DNA of 45,276 nt, taken from the NCBI GenBank assembly GCA_031367285.1, contig JANLPN010000090.1:1-45276 (forward strand), given 5' to 3'. Each line of letters begins with the position of its first letter. Position 1 is the stretch's first letter. The translations under genes and the position numbers were made by a program. Positions 26,470 through 34,979 of the stretch are shown here, one piece after another. The stretch comes from CAISIP01 sp031367285. Lineage in GTDB: Bacteria > Pseudomonadota > Gammaproteobacteria > Burkholderiales > Burkholderiaceae_C. The notes under the pieces are model-generated. The model was given only the letters and a program-made list of their open reading frames with translations. It searched no databases and was not told the DNA's origin.

Positions 26470-28560
26470 TCATGCCTTGAGATATTCGGCTTTGCCGCCC
26501 AGCCAGCGCTCCACGTGTTTCCGTGCCAGATCGGGAGCCTGGTCCAGCATCAGCGGGGCGGCACGCCGGGCCCAGTCCAGCAGTGCCGCATCGGTGCCCA
26601 GATCGGCGAAACGCAGCAGTGCCGCTCCCGATTGGCGCGCGCCCAGGAACTCGCCCGGGCCACGAATCTCCAGGTCACGCCGCGCAATCTCGAACCCGTC
26701 GTTGGTCTGGACCATGGCCTTGAGCCGGGCCCGTGCCGTTTCACCCAGGCGTGGCGCATCACCAGTGGAATACAGCAGCACACAGGCCGAAGCCGCCGCG
26801 CCGCGCCCAACCCGGCCGCGCAGCTGGTGCAGCTGCGACAGGCCAAAACGCTCGGCGTGTTCAATCACCATCAGCGACGCGTTGGGCACATCCACCCCCA
26901 CCTCGATCACCGTGGTGCTCACCAGCACCCCCATCTGCCCACCCACGAACAGCGACATCACGGCCTTTTTTTCCGCCACCGGCATGCGGGAATGCAGCAG
27001 GCCCACCATCACGCCGGGCAGGGCGGCGCTCAGTGCTGCGTGGGTCTCGGTGGCATTGGTCAAATCCAGCGCCTCGCTCTCTTCGATCAAGGGGCAGACC
27101 CAGTAAACCTGCCGGCCCAGACCCAGCTGCACACGGATACGTTCCACCACTTCGTCGCGGCGTGTTTCCTGCACCAGTTTGGTGACGATGGCGGTGCGCC
27201 CCGGCGGCAACTCGTCGATGGTGGAGACTTCCAGATCGGCGTAGTAACTCATGGCCAGGGTACGCGGGATCGGGGTCGCGGTCATCATCAGCAAATGCGG
27301 CTCCAGGGCGGACTCCGCCATCTTGTCGCGCAAGGCCAGCCTTTGTGCCACGCCAAACCGGTGCTGCTCATCGATCACGGCCAAGGCCAGCTTGCTGAAC
27401 TGCACCTTGTCCTGGATTACGGCGTGGGTACCGATTACCAGCCCGGCTTGGCCCGATGCGATCAGTGCCAGCATGGCTCGCCGCTCCTTGGTCTTCTGGC
27501 TGCCGGTGAGCCAGGCGGTAGTGACACCCAGCGGCTCCAGCCAGCCCACCAGCTTGCGAAAATGCTGCTCGGCCAGGATTTCAGTGGGGGCCATCAGGGC
27601 GCATTGGTAGCCCGCGTCCATACACACGGCGGCGGCCAGTGCCGCGACCACGGTTTTTCCCGAACCCACGTCGCCCTGCAACAACCGGTGCATGGGAGCC
27701 GCCTTGGCCAGGTCGGCGGCAATCTCGGAACACACGCGCCGCTGCGCCGCCGTGAGCGCAAACGGCAATATACCCAGCAGTCGTTCCTGCAAGCCCCCCG
27801 GCAGCGCACGCAGTGTTGGTGCACGCAGCCCGTCGCGGGCACGTTTGGAGCGCAGTTGCGAAACCTGCTGGGCCAGCAGTTCCTCGACCTTCAGGCGCTG
27901 CCAGGCCGGGTGGCTGCGGTCCTCCAGAGTGGCCAGCGACACATCGGGCGTTGGGTGGTGCAAAAACTGCAGGGCGTCGCGCAACGTCCATAACGAAGCG
28001 AGCCGCTGGGTGGAGCCAATTGCATCGGCTATCGTCTCGGACAGGTCCGCACGCGCCAGTCCACCCATGACCGCCTTGCGCAGATAGGCCTGCGGTAATC
28101 CGGCCACCGAGGGATACACCGGAGTCAGCGCCGACGGCAGCTCGCCGCGGGCCGGCTGGACGGTGGGATGCACCATGGTCCAGCCCACAAAACCGCCCTT
28201 GACTTCGCCCCGGGCCCGTATGCGTGCGCCAGTCGCCAAGGCCTTTTGCTGCGACGGATAAAAGCTGAAAAAACGCAGCGTGCAGGTGTCCGAGCCGTCA
28301 TCCACCGTCACCAGCAACTGGCGACGCGGGCGGAACGTGACTTCGCTTGCCGTAACAGTGGCTTCGATCTGCAGTGTGTCACCGTCACGTGCGTCGGCCA
28401 GGCGGCCAATACGCGTCTCGTCTTCGTAACGCAGCGGCAGGTGCAGGGCCAGGTCGATATCGCGCTGCAGCCCCAATTTGTTGAGCGCTTTCCGCAGCGG
28501 GTTGCCGGCGCCCGCCGCGGCCGGTCTGTGGGAGGGTGGTGGGGACGGATGGCCGGGCAT
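26470..28560 (-). CDS. recG: ATP-dependent DNA helicase RecG
   Basis: The protein has 696 residues if the ATG at 28560 is used; in-frame starts at 28599 (ATG) and 28611 (GTG) would add a non-conserved Gly/Asn-rich leader, and none of them has a strong ribosome-binding site. It has an N-terminal wedge/OB domain (~50-150), then helicase motifs: Walker A GDVGSGKT (~296-303), DEQH box (~397-400), the TATPIPRT motif, and the C-terminal QLRGRVGRG. It reverses stalled forks and branch-migrates Holliday junctions. It is divergent from queA. Confidence 0.96.
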   Translation of the reverse strand: MPGHPSPPPSHRPAAAGAGNPLRKALNKLGLQRDIDLALHLPLRYEDETRIGRLADARDGDTLQIEATVTASEVTFRPRRQLLVTVDDGSDTCTLRFFSFYPSQQKALATGARIRARGEVKGGFVGWTMVHPTVQPARGELPSALTPVYPSVAGLPQAYLRKAVMGGLARADLSETIADAIGSTQRLASLWTLRDALQFLHHPTPDVSLATLEDRSHPAWQRLKVEELLAQQVSQLRSKRARDGLRAPTLRALPGGLQERLLGILPFALTAAQRRVCSEIAADLAKAAPMHRLLQGDVGSGKTVVAALAAAVCMDAGYQCALMAPTEILAEQHFRKLVGWLEPLGVTTAWLTGSQKTKERRAMLALIASGQAGLVIGTHAVIQDKVQFSKLALAVIDEQHRFGVAQRLALRDKMAESALEPHLLMMTATPIPRTLAMSYYADLEVSTIDELPPGRTAIVTKLVQETRRDEVVERIRVQLGLGRQVYWVCPLIEESEALDLTNATETHAALSAALPGVMVGLLHSRMPVAEKKAVMSLFVGGQMGVLVSTTVIEVGVDVPNASLMVIEHAERFGLSQLHQLRGRVGRGAAASACVLLYSTGDAPRLGETARARLKAMVQTNDGFEIARRDLEIRGPGEFLGARQSGAALLRFADLGTDAALLDWARRAAPLMLDQAPDLARKHVERWLGGKAEYLKA

Positions 28561-28635
28561 GGGACAATTCTGCCCTGTCTTCCCATTCGTCCTCCCCATT
28601 CCACTTGGCACGGGCCGGTAAAGCCCTCAAGCAGC

Positions 28636-29790
28636 ATGACACCACCTGACTCCCGAACAGCGCTTTCGTTCACGCTTTCCGACTTCGACTTCGCTCTGCC
28701 CCCGGAACTCATCGCGCAGCATCCTGCACCCGAACGCAGCGGCTCCCGCCTGCTGGATGGCACGGGCTCCAGGCCGGTGGACCGCGTCTTCCGCGATCTG
28801 CCGGCGCAACTGAACGCCGGTGACCTACTGGTATTCAACGACACCAAGGTCGTCAAGGCGCGGCTGTTTGGTGAAAAACCCACCGGCGGCAAGGTCGAGC
28901 TGCTGATCGAACGGGTGCTTCTGGGCAACCAGGTGGCTGCACACATGCGGGTCAGCAAAAAGCCGGAAGCAGGCACAACGCTGGCACTGGCCGGTGCGCC
29001 CGGCTCCGACGAGCACTTGACCGCCACGCTGCTGGGCCGCTGGCCGGATGCACAAGGCGCGCTGTTTCGTTTTGTACTGAGCAACGACGCGGGTGACGAC
29101 CCCTACGCGCTGATGGAAAAACACGGGCACGTGCCGCTACCACCCTATATTCAGCGCCATCAGGGCAGCGCTGTCAGCGACACCGACGCGGCCGAAGATG
29201 CGCGGCGCTACCAGACCGTATTTGCGCGTGCACCCGGCGCCGTGGCGGCACCGACCGCGGCCCTGCATTTTGATGAAACATTGCTGGCGGCTCTGGACGC
29301 GCGCGGTGTACAGCGTGCCAGTGTCACGCTGCATGTCGGTGCCGGCACCTTTGCGCCCGTGAAGACCGAGAACCTGGCCGAGCACCAGATGCACAGCGAG
29401 TGGTATGACATGCCCGTAGCCACACAGCAGGCAATTGCCGACTGCCGCGCCCGCGACGGCCGCGTGGTGGCGGTGGGCACCACGACCGTGCGCACACTGG
29501 AATCCTGGGCGCAGACCGGGCTGGCCAGCGGCGATACCAGAATCTTCATCACGCCCGGTTTCGAATTCAAGCTGGTTGACATGCTGGTCACCAACTTTCA
29601 TCTGCCCAGGTCCACACTCATGATGCTTGTCAGCGCGTTCGCCGGCTACGAGCATATCCGGGCCCTGTACCGGCACGCCATTGGCCAGCAGTACCGCTTC
29701 TTCAGTTATGGCGATGCGATGCTGCTGGCGCACACCCGCCCCGGCTTGCCGGCTGCGGCCCAGGCACCGGCGAGACCGGCGAACCAGTAA
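28636..29790 (+). CDS. queA: S-adenosylmethionine:tRNA ribosyltransferase-isomerase
   Basis: The protein has 384 residues starting at the ATG at 28636; the frame is open much further upstream but that part overlaps recG antisense. The conserved start (LSDFDFALPPELIAQHPAPERSGSRLL) lies ~14 residues in. It transfers the ribosyl part of SAM to preQ1 at tRNA position 34 to make epoxyqueuosine. It is slightly longer than the E. coli protein. tgt follows after 11 bp, the usual queuosine pair. Confidence 0.96.
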   Translation: MTPPDSRTALSFTLSDFDFALPPELIAQHPAPERSGSRLLDGTGSRPVDRVFRDLPAQLNAGDLLVFNDTKVVKARLFGEKPTGGKVELLIERVLLGNQVAAHMRVSKKPEAGTTLALAGAPGSDEHLTATLLGRWPDAQGALFRFVLSNDAGDDPYALMEKHGHVPLPPYIQRHQGSAVSDTDAAEDARRYQTVFARAPGAVAAPTAALHFDETLLAALDARGVQRASVTLHVGAGTFAPVKTENLAEHQMHSEWYDMPVATQQAIADCRARDGRVVAVGTTTVRTLESWAQTGLASGDTRIFITPGFEFKLVDMLVTNFHLPRSTLMMLVSAFAGYEHIRALYRHAIGQQYRFFSYGDAMLLAHTRPGLPAAAQAPARPANQ

Positions 29791-29801
29791 CAATATCCGG
29801 C

Positions 29802-31007
29802 ATGCTGACTTTCGATCTTCTTCAAACCGATGGCGCGCAAGGCCCCTATCCTGGCAGCCACGCGCGGCGTGGCCGCCTCACACTGAACCATGGCGTAGTA
29901 GATACGCCCGTCTTCATGCCAGTGGGTACTTACGGCACGGTCAAGGGCGTGACGCCCCAAAGCCTGGAGGACATGGGCGCCCAAATCACCCTGGGCAATA
30001 CCTTCCATCTGTGGATGCGGCCGGGCTTGGACGTGGTGACGCAGTTCGGTGGCTTGCACCAGTTCGAGAAGTGGGACAAACCCATACTCACCGACTCCGG
30101 CGGATTCCAGGTCTGGTCGCTTGGCGCCATGCGCAAAATCAGCGAAGAAGGTGTGCGCTTCTCTTCCCCGGTGAATGGCGACAAACTGTTCCTGACACCC
30201 GAGATATCGATGCAGATCCAGACCACGCTGAACAGCGACATCGCGATGCAGTTCGACGAATGCACGCCCTATATTTCGGTCGAACCCAAGACCAAAGGCC
30301 AACTCACGACGGAACGCGAGGCACGCAGTTCGATGGAGCTCAGCCTGCGCTGGGCCGGGCGCTGCCAGACCGAGTTTGCACGGCTGGAAAATCCAAATGC
30401 CTTGTTCGGCATCGTGCAGGGTGGCATGTTTGAACATCTGCGCCAGGAGTCGCTGGAACAACTGGTAGCCATGGACTTGCCCGGTTATGCGGTGGGTGGC
30501 GTAAGCGTAGGCGAACCCAAGGACGAGATGCTGCGCATCATGGCGCATACACCGCACCGCCTGCCGGCACACAAGCCGCGTTACCTGATGGGGGTGGGCA
30601 CCCCGGAAGACCTGGTGGAAGGTGTGGCCCAGGGCGTGGACATGTTCGACTGCGTGATGCCCACACGCAACGCCCGTAACGGCACGCTGTTCACGCGCTT
30701 TGGCGACCTGAAAATCCGCAATGCCCGGCACAAGGCAGACCCGCAGCCACTGGACACCACGTGCACCTGCTACGCCTGCGCGGGCAAGTCCGCCGTAGCC
30801 TGGGCGGACGGGGGTCGCGACGGCTTTTCGCGCGCTTATCTGCACCATCTGGACCGCTGCGGCGAGATGCTCAGCCCGATGCTGGCCAGCATCCACAACC
30901 TGCACTACTACCTGAACCTGATGCGTGAGGTGCGCGAGGCGCTGGACGCCGGTACATTTGGCGCGTTCCGCCAGCAGTTCAAGGCAGGCCGCGCGCGCGG
31001 GGTGTGA
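29802..31007 (+). CDS. tgt: tRNA-guanine transglycosylase
   Basis: The protein has 401 residues. Catalytic and substrate residues are present in LTDSGGFQVWSLG (general acid/base Asp) and MFDCVMPTRNARNG (nucleophile Asp). The zinc site CTCYACAGKS with a later His is complete. It exchanges guanine 34 for preQ1 in tRNAs with GUN anticodons, just before QueA acts. It follows queA in one operon and ends 3 bp before the convergent PurM-family gene. Confidence 0.97.
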   Translation: MLTFDLLQTDGAQGPYPGSHARRGRLTLNHGVVDTPVFMPVGTYGTVKGVTPQSLEDMGAQITLGNTFHLWMRPGLDVVTQFGGLHQFEKWDKPILTDSGGFQVWSLGAMRKISEEGVRFSSPVNGDKLFLTPEISMQIQTTLNSDIAMQFDECTPYISVEPKTKGQLTTEREARSSMELSLRWAGRCQTEFARLENPNALFGIVQGGMFEHLRQESLEQLVAMDLPGYAVGGVSVGEPKDEMLRIMAHTPHRLPAHKPRYLMGVGTPEDLVEGVAQGVDMFDCVMPTRNARNGTLFTRFGDLKIRNARHKADPQPLDTTCTCYACAGKSAVAWADGGRDGFSRAYLHHLDRCGEMLSPMLASIHNLHYYLNLMREVREALDAGTFGAFRQQFKAGRARGV

Positions 31008-31010
31008 TCC

Positions 31011-32162
31011 TCAGCGCAGCTGTAGATCCTCGCCGCCAAAAGTGACGTTGACAGGCTCAATCACCACCTGCTTCGCGCCGGCTTCGACGCGTCCCGCGAC
31101 GATGGCTCCCACGCCTTGGGCGTTGGCGATCGCCACGGCGCGGTCGGCGTCCTGCGCCCGCACGAACAACGCAAAACCGGCACCCATATTCAAGGTGGAA
31201 TAAGCCTCGCGGTCGTCTTGGCCGGCGTATTGCTGAATGAACCTGAGCACGGGCGGCACTTCCGGCACGGTGTGGATGCGGTAGCTGAACGCGCCGGGGT
31301 GGCGCAGCAGTTTGCGCCAGCCGTGGCCAGTGATGTTGGCGCAGTAGTGCATCACTACACCGGCTTTGGCCAAGGCTTCGGTAACCGGGCTGTAGAGCGT
31401 GGTCGGCACCAGCAGCGCTTCGCCGTAGCCCAGGCCTGGTTGCACCGCGGTCAGATAGCCCTGCGGCAGGCGCGGGGCGAGTTTGCGAGCCAGGCTGAGG
31501 CCGTTGGCGTGTATGCCGCTGGAAGCAAGCAGCACAATGGCGTCCCCAGGCGCGAGAGCGTCGCCGACGCTGAGGCGGGTCTTGGGACTGACGATGCCGG
31601 TGCAGGATGCAGCGAGGTCGATGCGGCCGCTTTCCACGATGCCGGCGAGCGCCGGAGTTTCACCACCGCCCCATGCCACGCCGCACGTATCGCAGGCCTG
31701 TTTCCAGCCTTCGACCAGTGCTTGGGCGCGCTGCGCGTCACCGAACCAATCGCTTCCGCCGGCAGCCCAGTAGGCTTGCACCACGAGCGGCGTAGCGCCC
31801 ACGGTGATCAGGTCGTTGACTGCCATCGCTATGGTGTCCTGCGCTATGGCGGCGTAGTAGCTTTTGCCGGTGAGCCGGTGCATCTCGTCAGCCACCAGGG
31901 CCTTGGAGCCGAGGCATTCGACGATGCTCGCAAGGTAGAACGGGCCCACGTCGACCACGTAAGCCGATTCACCCCGCGAGGCCGCAACCTCGCGAAAGCC
32001 GTGCACGGAAAGGTGGCCGGCGGTGGAAGCAGCAGCCCGTTGCGCGGCCACCTTCAGTGGGTCGATCAGCCCGTAGTTGACACCGGCTTGTTCGTAGCTG
32101 AGCGGCGCTTCCCTGGGGACATTTCCAGCAGCGCTTTTTACGGGAAGAACGGTAGCATTCAT
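31011..32162 (-). CDS. PurM-family (AIR synthase-like) protein
   Basis: The protein has 383 residues, longer than usual PurM (~345). It keeps the fold markers of the PurM/AIR synthase family: VNDLITVGATPLVVQAYWA, GGGETPALAGI, LASSGIHANGLSLAR, NITGHGW and TLNMGAGFALFV. The first phosphate/ATP segment, usually GTDGVGTKL, is altered to a sequence with GSKA, and the N-terminus has ~20 extra residues. It may be a diverged phosphoribosylformylglycinamidine cyclo-ligase or a paralogue with another ATP-dependent role. A second, canonical purM elsewhere in the genome would favour the latter. It is transcribed alone, convergent with tgt. Confidence 0.8.
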   Translation of the reverse strand: MNATVLPVKSAAGNVPREAPLSYEQAGVNYGLIDPLKVAAQRAAASTAGHLSVHGFREVAASRGESAYVVDVGPFYLASIVECLGSKALVADEMHRLTGKSYYAAIAQDTIAMAVNDLITVGATPLVVQAYWAAGGSDWFGDAQRAQALVEGWKQACDTCGVAWGGGETPALAGIVESGRIDLAASCTGIVSPKTRLSVGDALAPGDAIVLLASSGIHANGLSLARKLAPRLPQGYLTAVQPGLGYGEALLVPTTLYSPVTEALAKAGVVMHYCANITGHGWRKLLRHPGAFSYRIHTVPEVPPVLRFIQQYAGQDDREAYSTLNMGAGFALFVRAQDADRAVAIANAQGVGAIVAGRVEAGAKQVVIEPVNVTFGGEDLQLR

Positions 32163-32390
32163 GCGGCACGATTATCCGTTACCCCGTCCCGGTTGCGCGG
32201 CCATTGGTCAAACACCGCAAAACCTGATCCTGCCGATAACGACCGCCGACACCGATCCGGCCTATTGACGACACCGCCAGGCAACGTCCCGACCCCGGAA
32301 GCGAGGGGCTGCATGCGACCCCTCGGGTATGCTGCCGTGCAGCCGCGACCACCGCAAGTGCGTCGCGTTCCCACAACCCCAGGAGCCCCC

Positions 32391-33185
32391 ATGAGCCTTG
32401 AGCCGGAAACCTACGAGAACCTGCTTCTCGACGTAAAAGACAACATCGCCACCGTCACCTTGAACCGCCCCGATGCGCTCAACGCCATCAGCATGGGCCT
32501 GTTATTCGACATAAGACGGGTGTTTGCGCGCATCGACGACGATGCTTCGATCTGGGCCGTGATCGTGACCGGTGCTGGCCGCGCGTTTTCCGTGGGGGCC
32601 GACCTCAAGGAGCGCCAAACCATGACGGTGGCCGACGTGAGCCGGCGCCGGCGCCTGGCGCCTCGCGTCTTCGGCGGCGTGGCGCGCTGCCGCAGGCCGG
32701 TGATAGCGGCGATCAACGGCTTTGCATTTGGAGGTGGCTTCGAGCTGGCCTTGTTGTGCGACATCCTCATCGGTGCCGAGTCCGCGCGGATGTCCATGCC
32801 GGAAACCAGCCTCGGCGTGATACCGGGCGGTGGCGCCACCCAGCGCCTGCCGCGCATGATCGCGCCGCACAAAGCCAAGGAACTGATCTTCACCGGCAGG
32901 CGTTTCGGCGCGCGCGAGGCTTTCGACCTGGGCATCCTGAACCGCCTGGTGCCCGACGCTGACCTGATGGCCGAAGCAACCGCTATGGCGACCCAAATGC
33001 TGGCCAATGCGCCCTTGGCACTGACACAAGCCAAACGGGCCATCAACGCGTCGTTCAACCTGGGCCTGGATGTCGGCCTGGAATTCGAGGCGGAGGCTTA
33101 CCAGGCCTGCCTGAACTCCACCGACCGGGTCGAAGCGCTTACCGCCTTCCGCGAAAAACGCAAGCCGCGATTTACCGGCGCATAA
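32391..33185 (+). CDS. Enoyl-CoA hydratase/isomerase family protein (first of three)
   Basis: The protein has 264 residues from the ATG at 32391, with AGGAG just upstream; the longer open frame is shadow. It is a crotonase-fold protein with the oxyanion-hole segment SVGADLKE (~67-74) and both catalytic glutamates of true hydratases, Glu118 (GGGFELA) and Glu138 (MPET). It adds water to a 2-enoyl-CoA. A 110-bp gap with its own promoter separates it from the lyase-like operon, so it may be transcribed independently. Confidence 0.9.
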   Translation: MSLEPETYENLLLDVKDNIATVTLNRPDALNAISMGLLFDIRRVFARIDDDASIWAVIVTGAGRAFSVGADLKERQTMTVADVSRRRRLAPRVFGGVARCRRPVIAAINGFAFGGGFELALLCDILIGAESARMSMPETSLGVIPGGGATQRLPRMIAPHKAKELIFTGRRFGAREAFDLGILNRLVPDADLMAEATAMATQMLANAPLALTQAKRAINASFNLGLDVGLEFEAEAYQACLNSTDRVEALTAFREKRKPRFTGA

Positions 33186-33206
33186 ATTTGACCATTTTTC
33201 AAATTT
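33184..33206 (+). promoter_or_regulatory. Candidate TetR operator: AAATTTGA-N7-TCAAATTT
   Basis: A perfect 8-bp inverted repeat (33184-33191 and 33199-33206) with a 7-bp spacer. It starts at the stop codon of the preceding gene and overlaps the first bases of the -35 box of the lyase-like operon. Two paralogous TetR genes lie in this cluster and a repressor binding here would block the promoter. The inner octamer TTTGACCA also occurs in the gaps at 32205-32212 and 42633-42640. Confidence 0.55.
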
Positions 33207-33233
33207 GTTCAAATTAAAGCTTTTTCGTATGAT
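33205..33233 (+). promoter_or_regulatory. Sigma70 promoter of the lyase-like operon
   Basis: TTGTTC (33205-33210) and TATGAT (33228-33233) are spaced 17 bp apart in an AT-rich segment quite unlike the surrounding GC-rich DNA. The start codon of the lyase-like gene follows about 60 bp downstream. Confidence 0.7.
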
Positions 33234-33295
33234 ATAGTAAAAAAAAACATCCTCAAGGACAAGCACCAAATCCGGCAGCCCGGTCGTGCCCGCAT

Positions 33296-34249
33296 ATGAA
33301 ACCATCCTCCAGTGACGCGGTCGTGTTGTGTGAATGTTTTGCGCGCGACGGTCTGCAACACGAACCGGCGTTTGTGCCGACGGAACACAAGATCGCGCTG
33401 ATAGACCGCTTCTCGGCACTCGGTTTCAGGCGCGTGGAGGCCACCTCGTTCACCCATCCGGGCAACGTGCCGCAATTCACCGACTCCGGCGAAGTATTGC
33501 GCGGCATCCGGCGCGCACCCGGCACCCGCTACAAGGCCACCTGCGTCAACCTGCGTTCGGTGGAGCGCGCGGTCGCGGCCGCCGACACCGGTCATGGCCC
33601 GAGCGAGATCAGCGTGATCCTGGTCGCGAGCGACGCCTTGTTGCAACGTGCTTTCAAGCGCACCCGCGACGAGCAGTACGGTGTGATCGGCGCCATGATC
33701 GAGGCTTCGCAACACCGCTTCGAGATCATTGGCACGGTGTCCTCGGCTCTCGGTTGCCCGTTTGAAGGAACGATTGCACCCACGCGCGTGATCGAAGACG
33801 CCCGCTGGCTGGCGGCACGGGGCGTGCGTCATATCGCCATCGGCGACACCACGGGTATGGGCAACCCGCGCTCGATCAAACAGCTGTTCGGCGAATTGCG
33901 CGATGCCCTGCCCCACGTGGTGCCGATTGCCCATTTTCACGACACGCGCGGCCTGGGCATCGCCAATTGCCTGGCTGCCTATGAGGCCGGCGTGCGGCAT
34001 TTCGACTGCGCCTTTGGCGGCACCGGCGGCAACCCGGCCAGGATCAGCTACACCGAAGGTCTCTCGGGCAACGTCTGCACCGAAGACCTGGCAACCATGT
34101 TCGAGTCCATGGGCATAGACACCGGTCTGAACATGGCGGATCTGCTGGCGACCGCGCGCCAGTGTGAAGAAGTCCTGGGCCGCGAGCTGGAAGGACGCGT
34201 CACGCGGTCCGGGCTCGGCCTTCTCAACCAGGGAGTTCAACATGCCTGA
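33296..34249 (+). CDS. HMG-CoA lyase-like protein with Asn in place of the catalytic Cys
   Basis: The protein has 317 residues and is a DRE-TIM metallolyase. It keeps the catalytic RDGLQ (Arg17-Asp18), the metal-binding HFHD (His213, His215) and the late GNVCTED segment (Asn259). The glycine-rich active loop, GGCPYA in HMG-CoA lyases, is GGNPAR here, so Asn246 stands where the catalytic Cys (Cys266 in the human enzyme) should be. It should still cleave or form a C-C bond of a 3-hydroxyacyl-CoA, but standard HMG-CoA lyase activity is doubtful. It is the first gene of an operon of five, with 8 bp overlap into the next gene. Confidence 0.85.
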   Translation: MKPSSSDAVVLCECFARDGLQHEPAFVPTEHKIALIDRFSALGFRRVEATSFTHPGNVPQFTDSGEVLRGIRRAPGTRYKATCVNLRSVERAVAAADTGHGPSEISVILVASDALLQRAFKRTRDEQYGVIGAMIEASQHRFEIIGTVSSALGCPFEGTIAPTRVIEDARWLAARGVRHIAIGDTTGMGNPRSIKQLFGELRDALPHVVPIAHFHDTRGLGIANCLAAYEAGVRHFDCAFGGTGGNPARISYTEGLSGNVCTEDLATMFESMGIDTGLNMADLLATARQCEEVLGRELEGRVTRSGLGLLNQGVQHA

Positions 34250-34979
34250 TGTAATGCTGGCGGAAGACCGCGATGGCGTGCGCCTGCTGACCATGAACCG
34301 GCCGGACAAACTCAATGCGCTCAACAACGGATTGACCGAAGCGCTGCTGCAGGCGTTGCTGGCGGCCGACGCCGACACCACGGTCAACGCCGTGGTGCTG
34401 ACCGGCGCGGGGCGCGGCTTTTGCGCCGGCGCCGACGTGACCGAATTCGCCGGCATGGGCAGCGACAACCCCGATGCCGCCGCGGCGCGTGCACGGATCA
34501 CGTCGCAAGTCCACGGTGCCTTCGTGCGCATCGAAGTCCCGGTGATCTGCGCCATCAACGGCGTCGCCATGGGCGGTGGTTGCGGCCTGGCGATCGCAGG
34601 CGACATGGCGGTGATTGCAGAGAGCGCCACGCTGGGTTACCCGGAGACCAAACGCGGCGCCGTGGCGGCCATCGTCATGGCCAACCTGGTGCGGCAGGTC
34701 GGGCGCAAGGCAGCCTACGAGCTGGTGTCGCTGGGCGAACGCGTGAACGCACGGCGCGCACTCGAACTGGGCATGGTCAACCGCGTGGTGCCGGACGGCC
34801 AGGCGGTGGATGAAGCCATGGCCATGGCCAGACTGATTGCCGGGCAGGCACGACACGCCCAACGCGCCACCAAGCGCCTGTTTCACCGTGTTGCCGACAC
34901 CAGACTGCTGGACGCCCTCGAAATCGCACGTGACGCCAATATGGTGATGCGCGGCTATACGATCAAAGGAACCGTATGA
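34242..34979 (+). CDS. Enoyl-CoA hydratase/isomerase family protein lacking one catalytic Glu
   Basis: The protein has 245 residues from the ATG at 34242, which overlaps the stop of the lyase-like gene. The crotonase fold and oxyanion segment FCAGADVTEF are clear. The first catalytic Glu is replaced by Gly115 (GGGCGLA), while the second, Glu135 (YPET), remains. Such proteins are often isomerases or other crotonase-fold enzymes rather than hydratases. Overlapping starts and stops on both sides show tight translational coupling. Confidence 0.88.
   Translation: MPDVMLAEDRDGVRLLTMNRPDKLNALNNGLTEALLQALLAADADTTVNAVVLTGAGRGFCAGADVTEFAGMGSDNPDAAAARARITSQVHGAFVRIEVPVICAINGVAMGGGCGLAIAGDMAVIAESATLGYPETKRGAVAAIVMANLVRQVGRKAAYELVSLGERVNARRALELGMVNRVVPDGQAVDEAMAMARLIAGQARHAQRATKRLFHRVADTRLLDALEIARDANMVMRGYTIKGTV

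Noticed and set aside
25405..27993. Long plus-strand open frame (862 codons) across oxyR and recG
   Set aside because: It has composition typical of antisense frames and covers two well-recognised genes on the other strand.
28168..28635. Extension of the queA frame upstream by 156 codons
   Set aside because: The extension overlaps recG antisense and has no similarity to queA; the conserved start is just after 28636.
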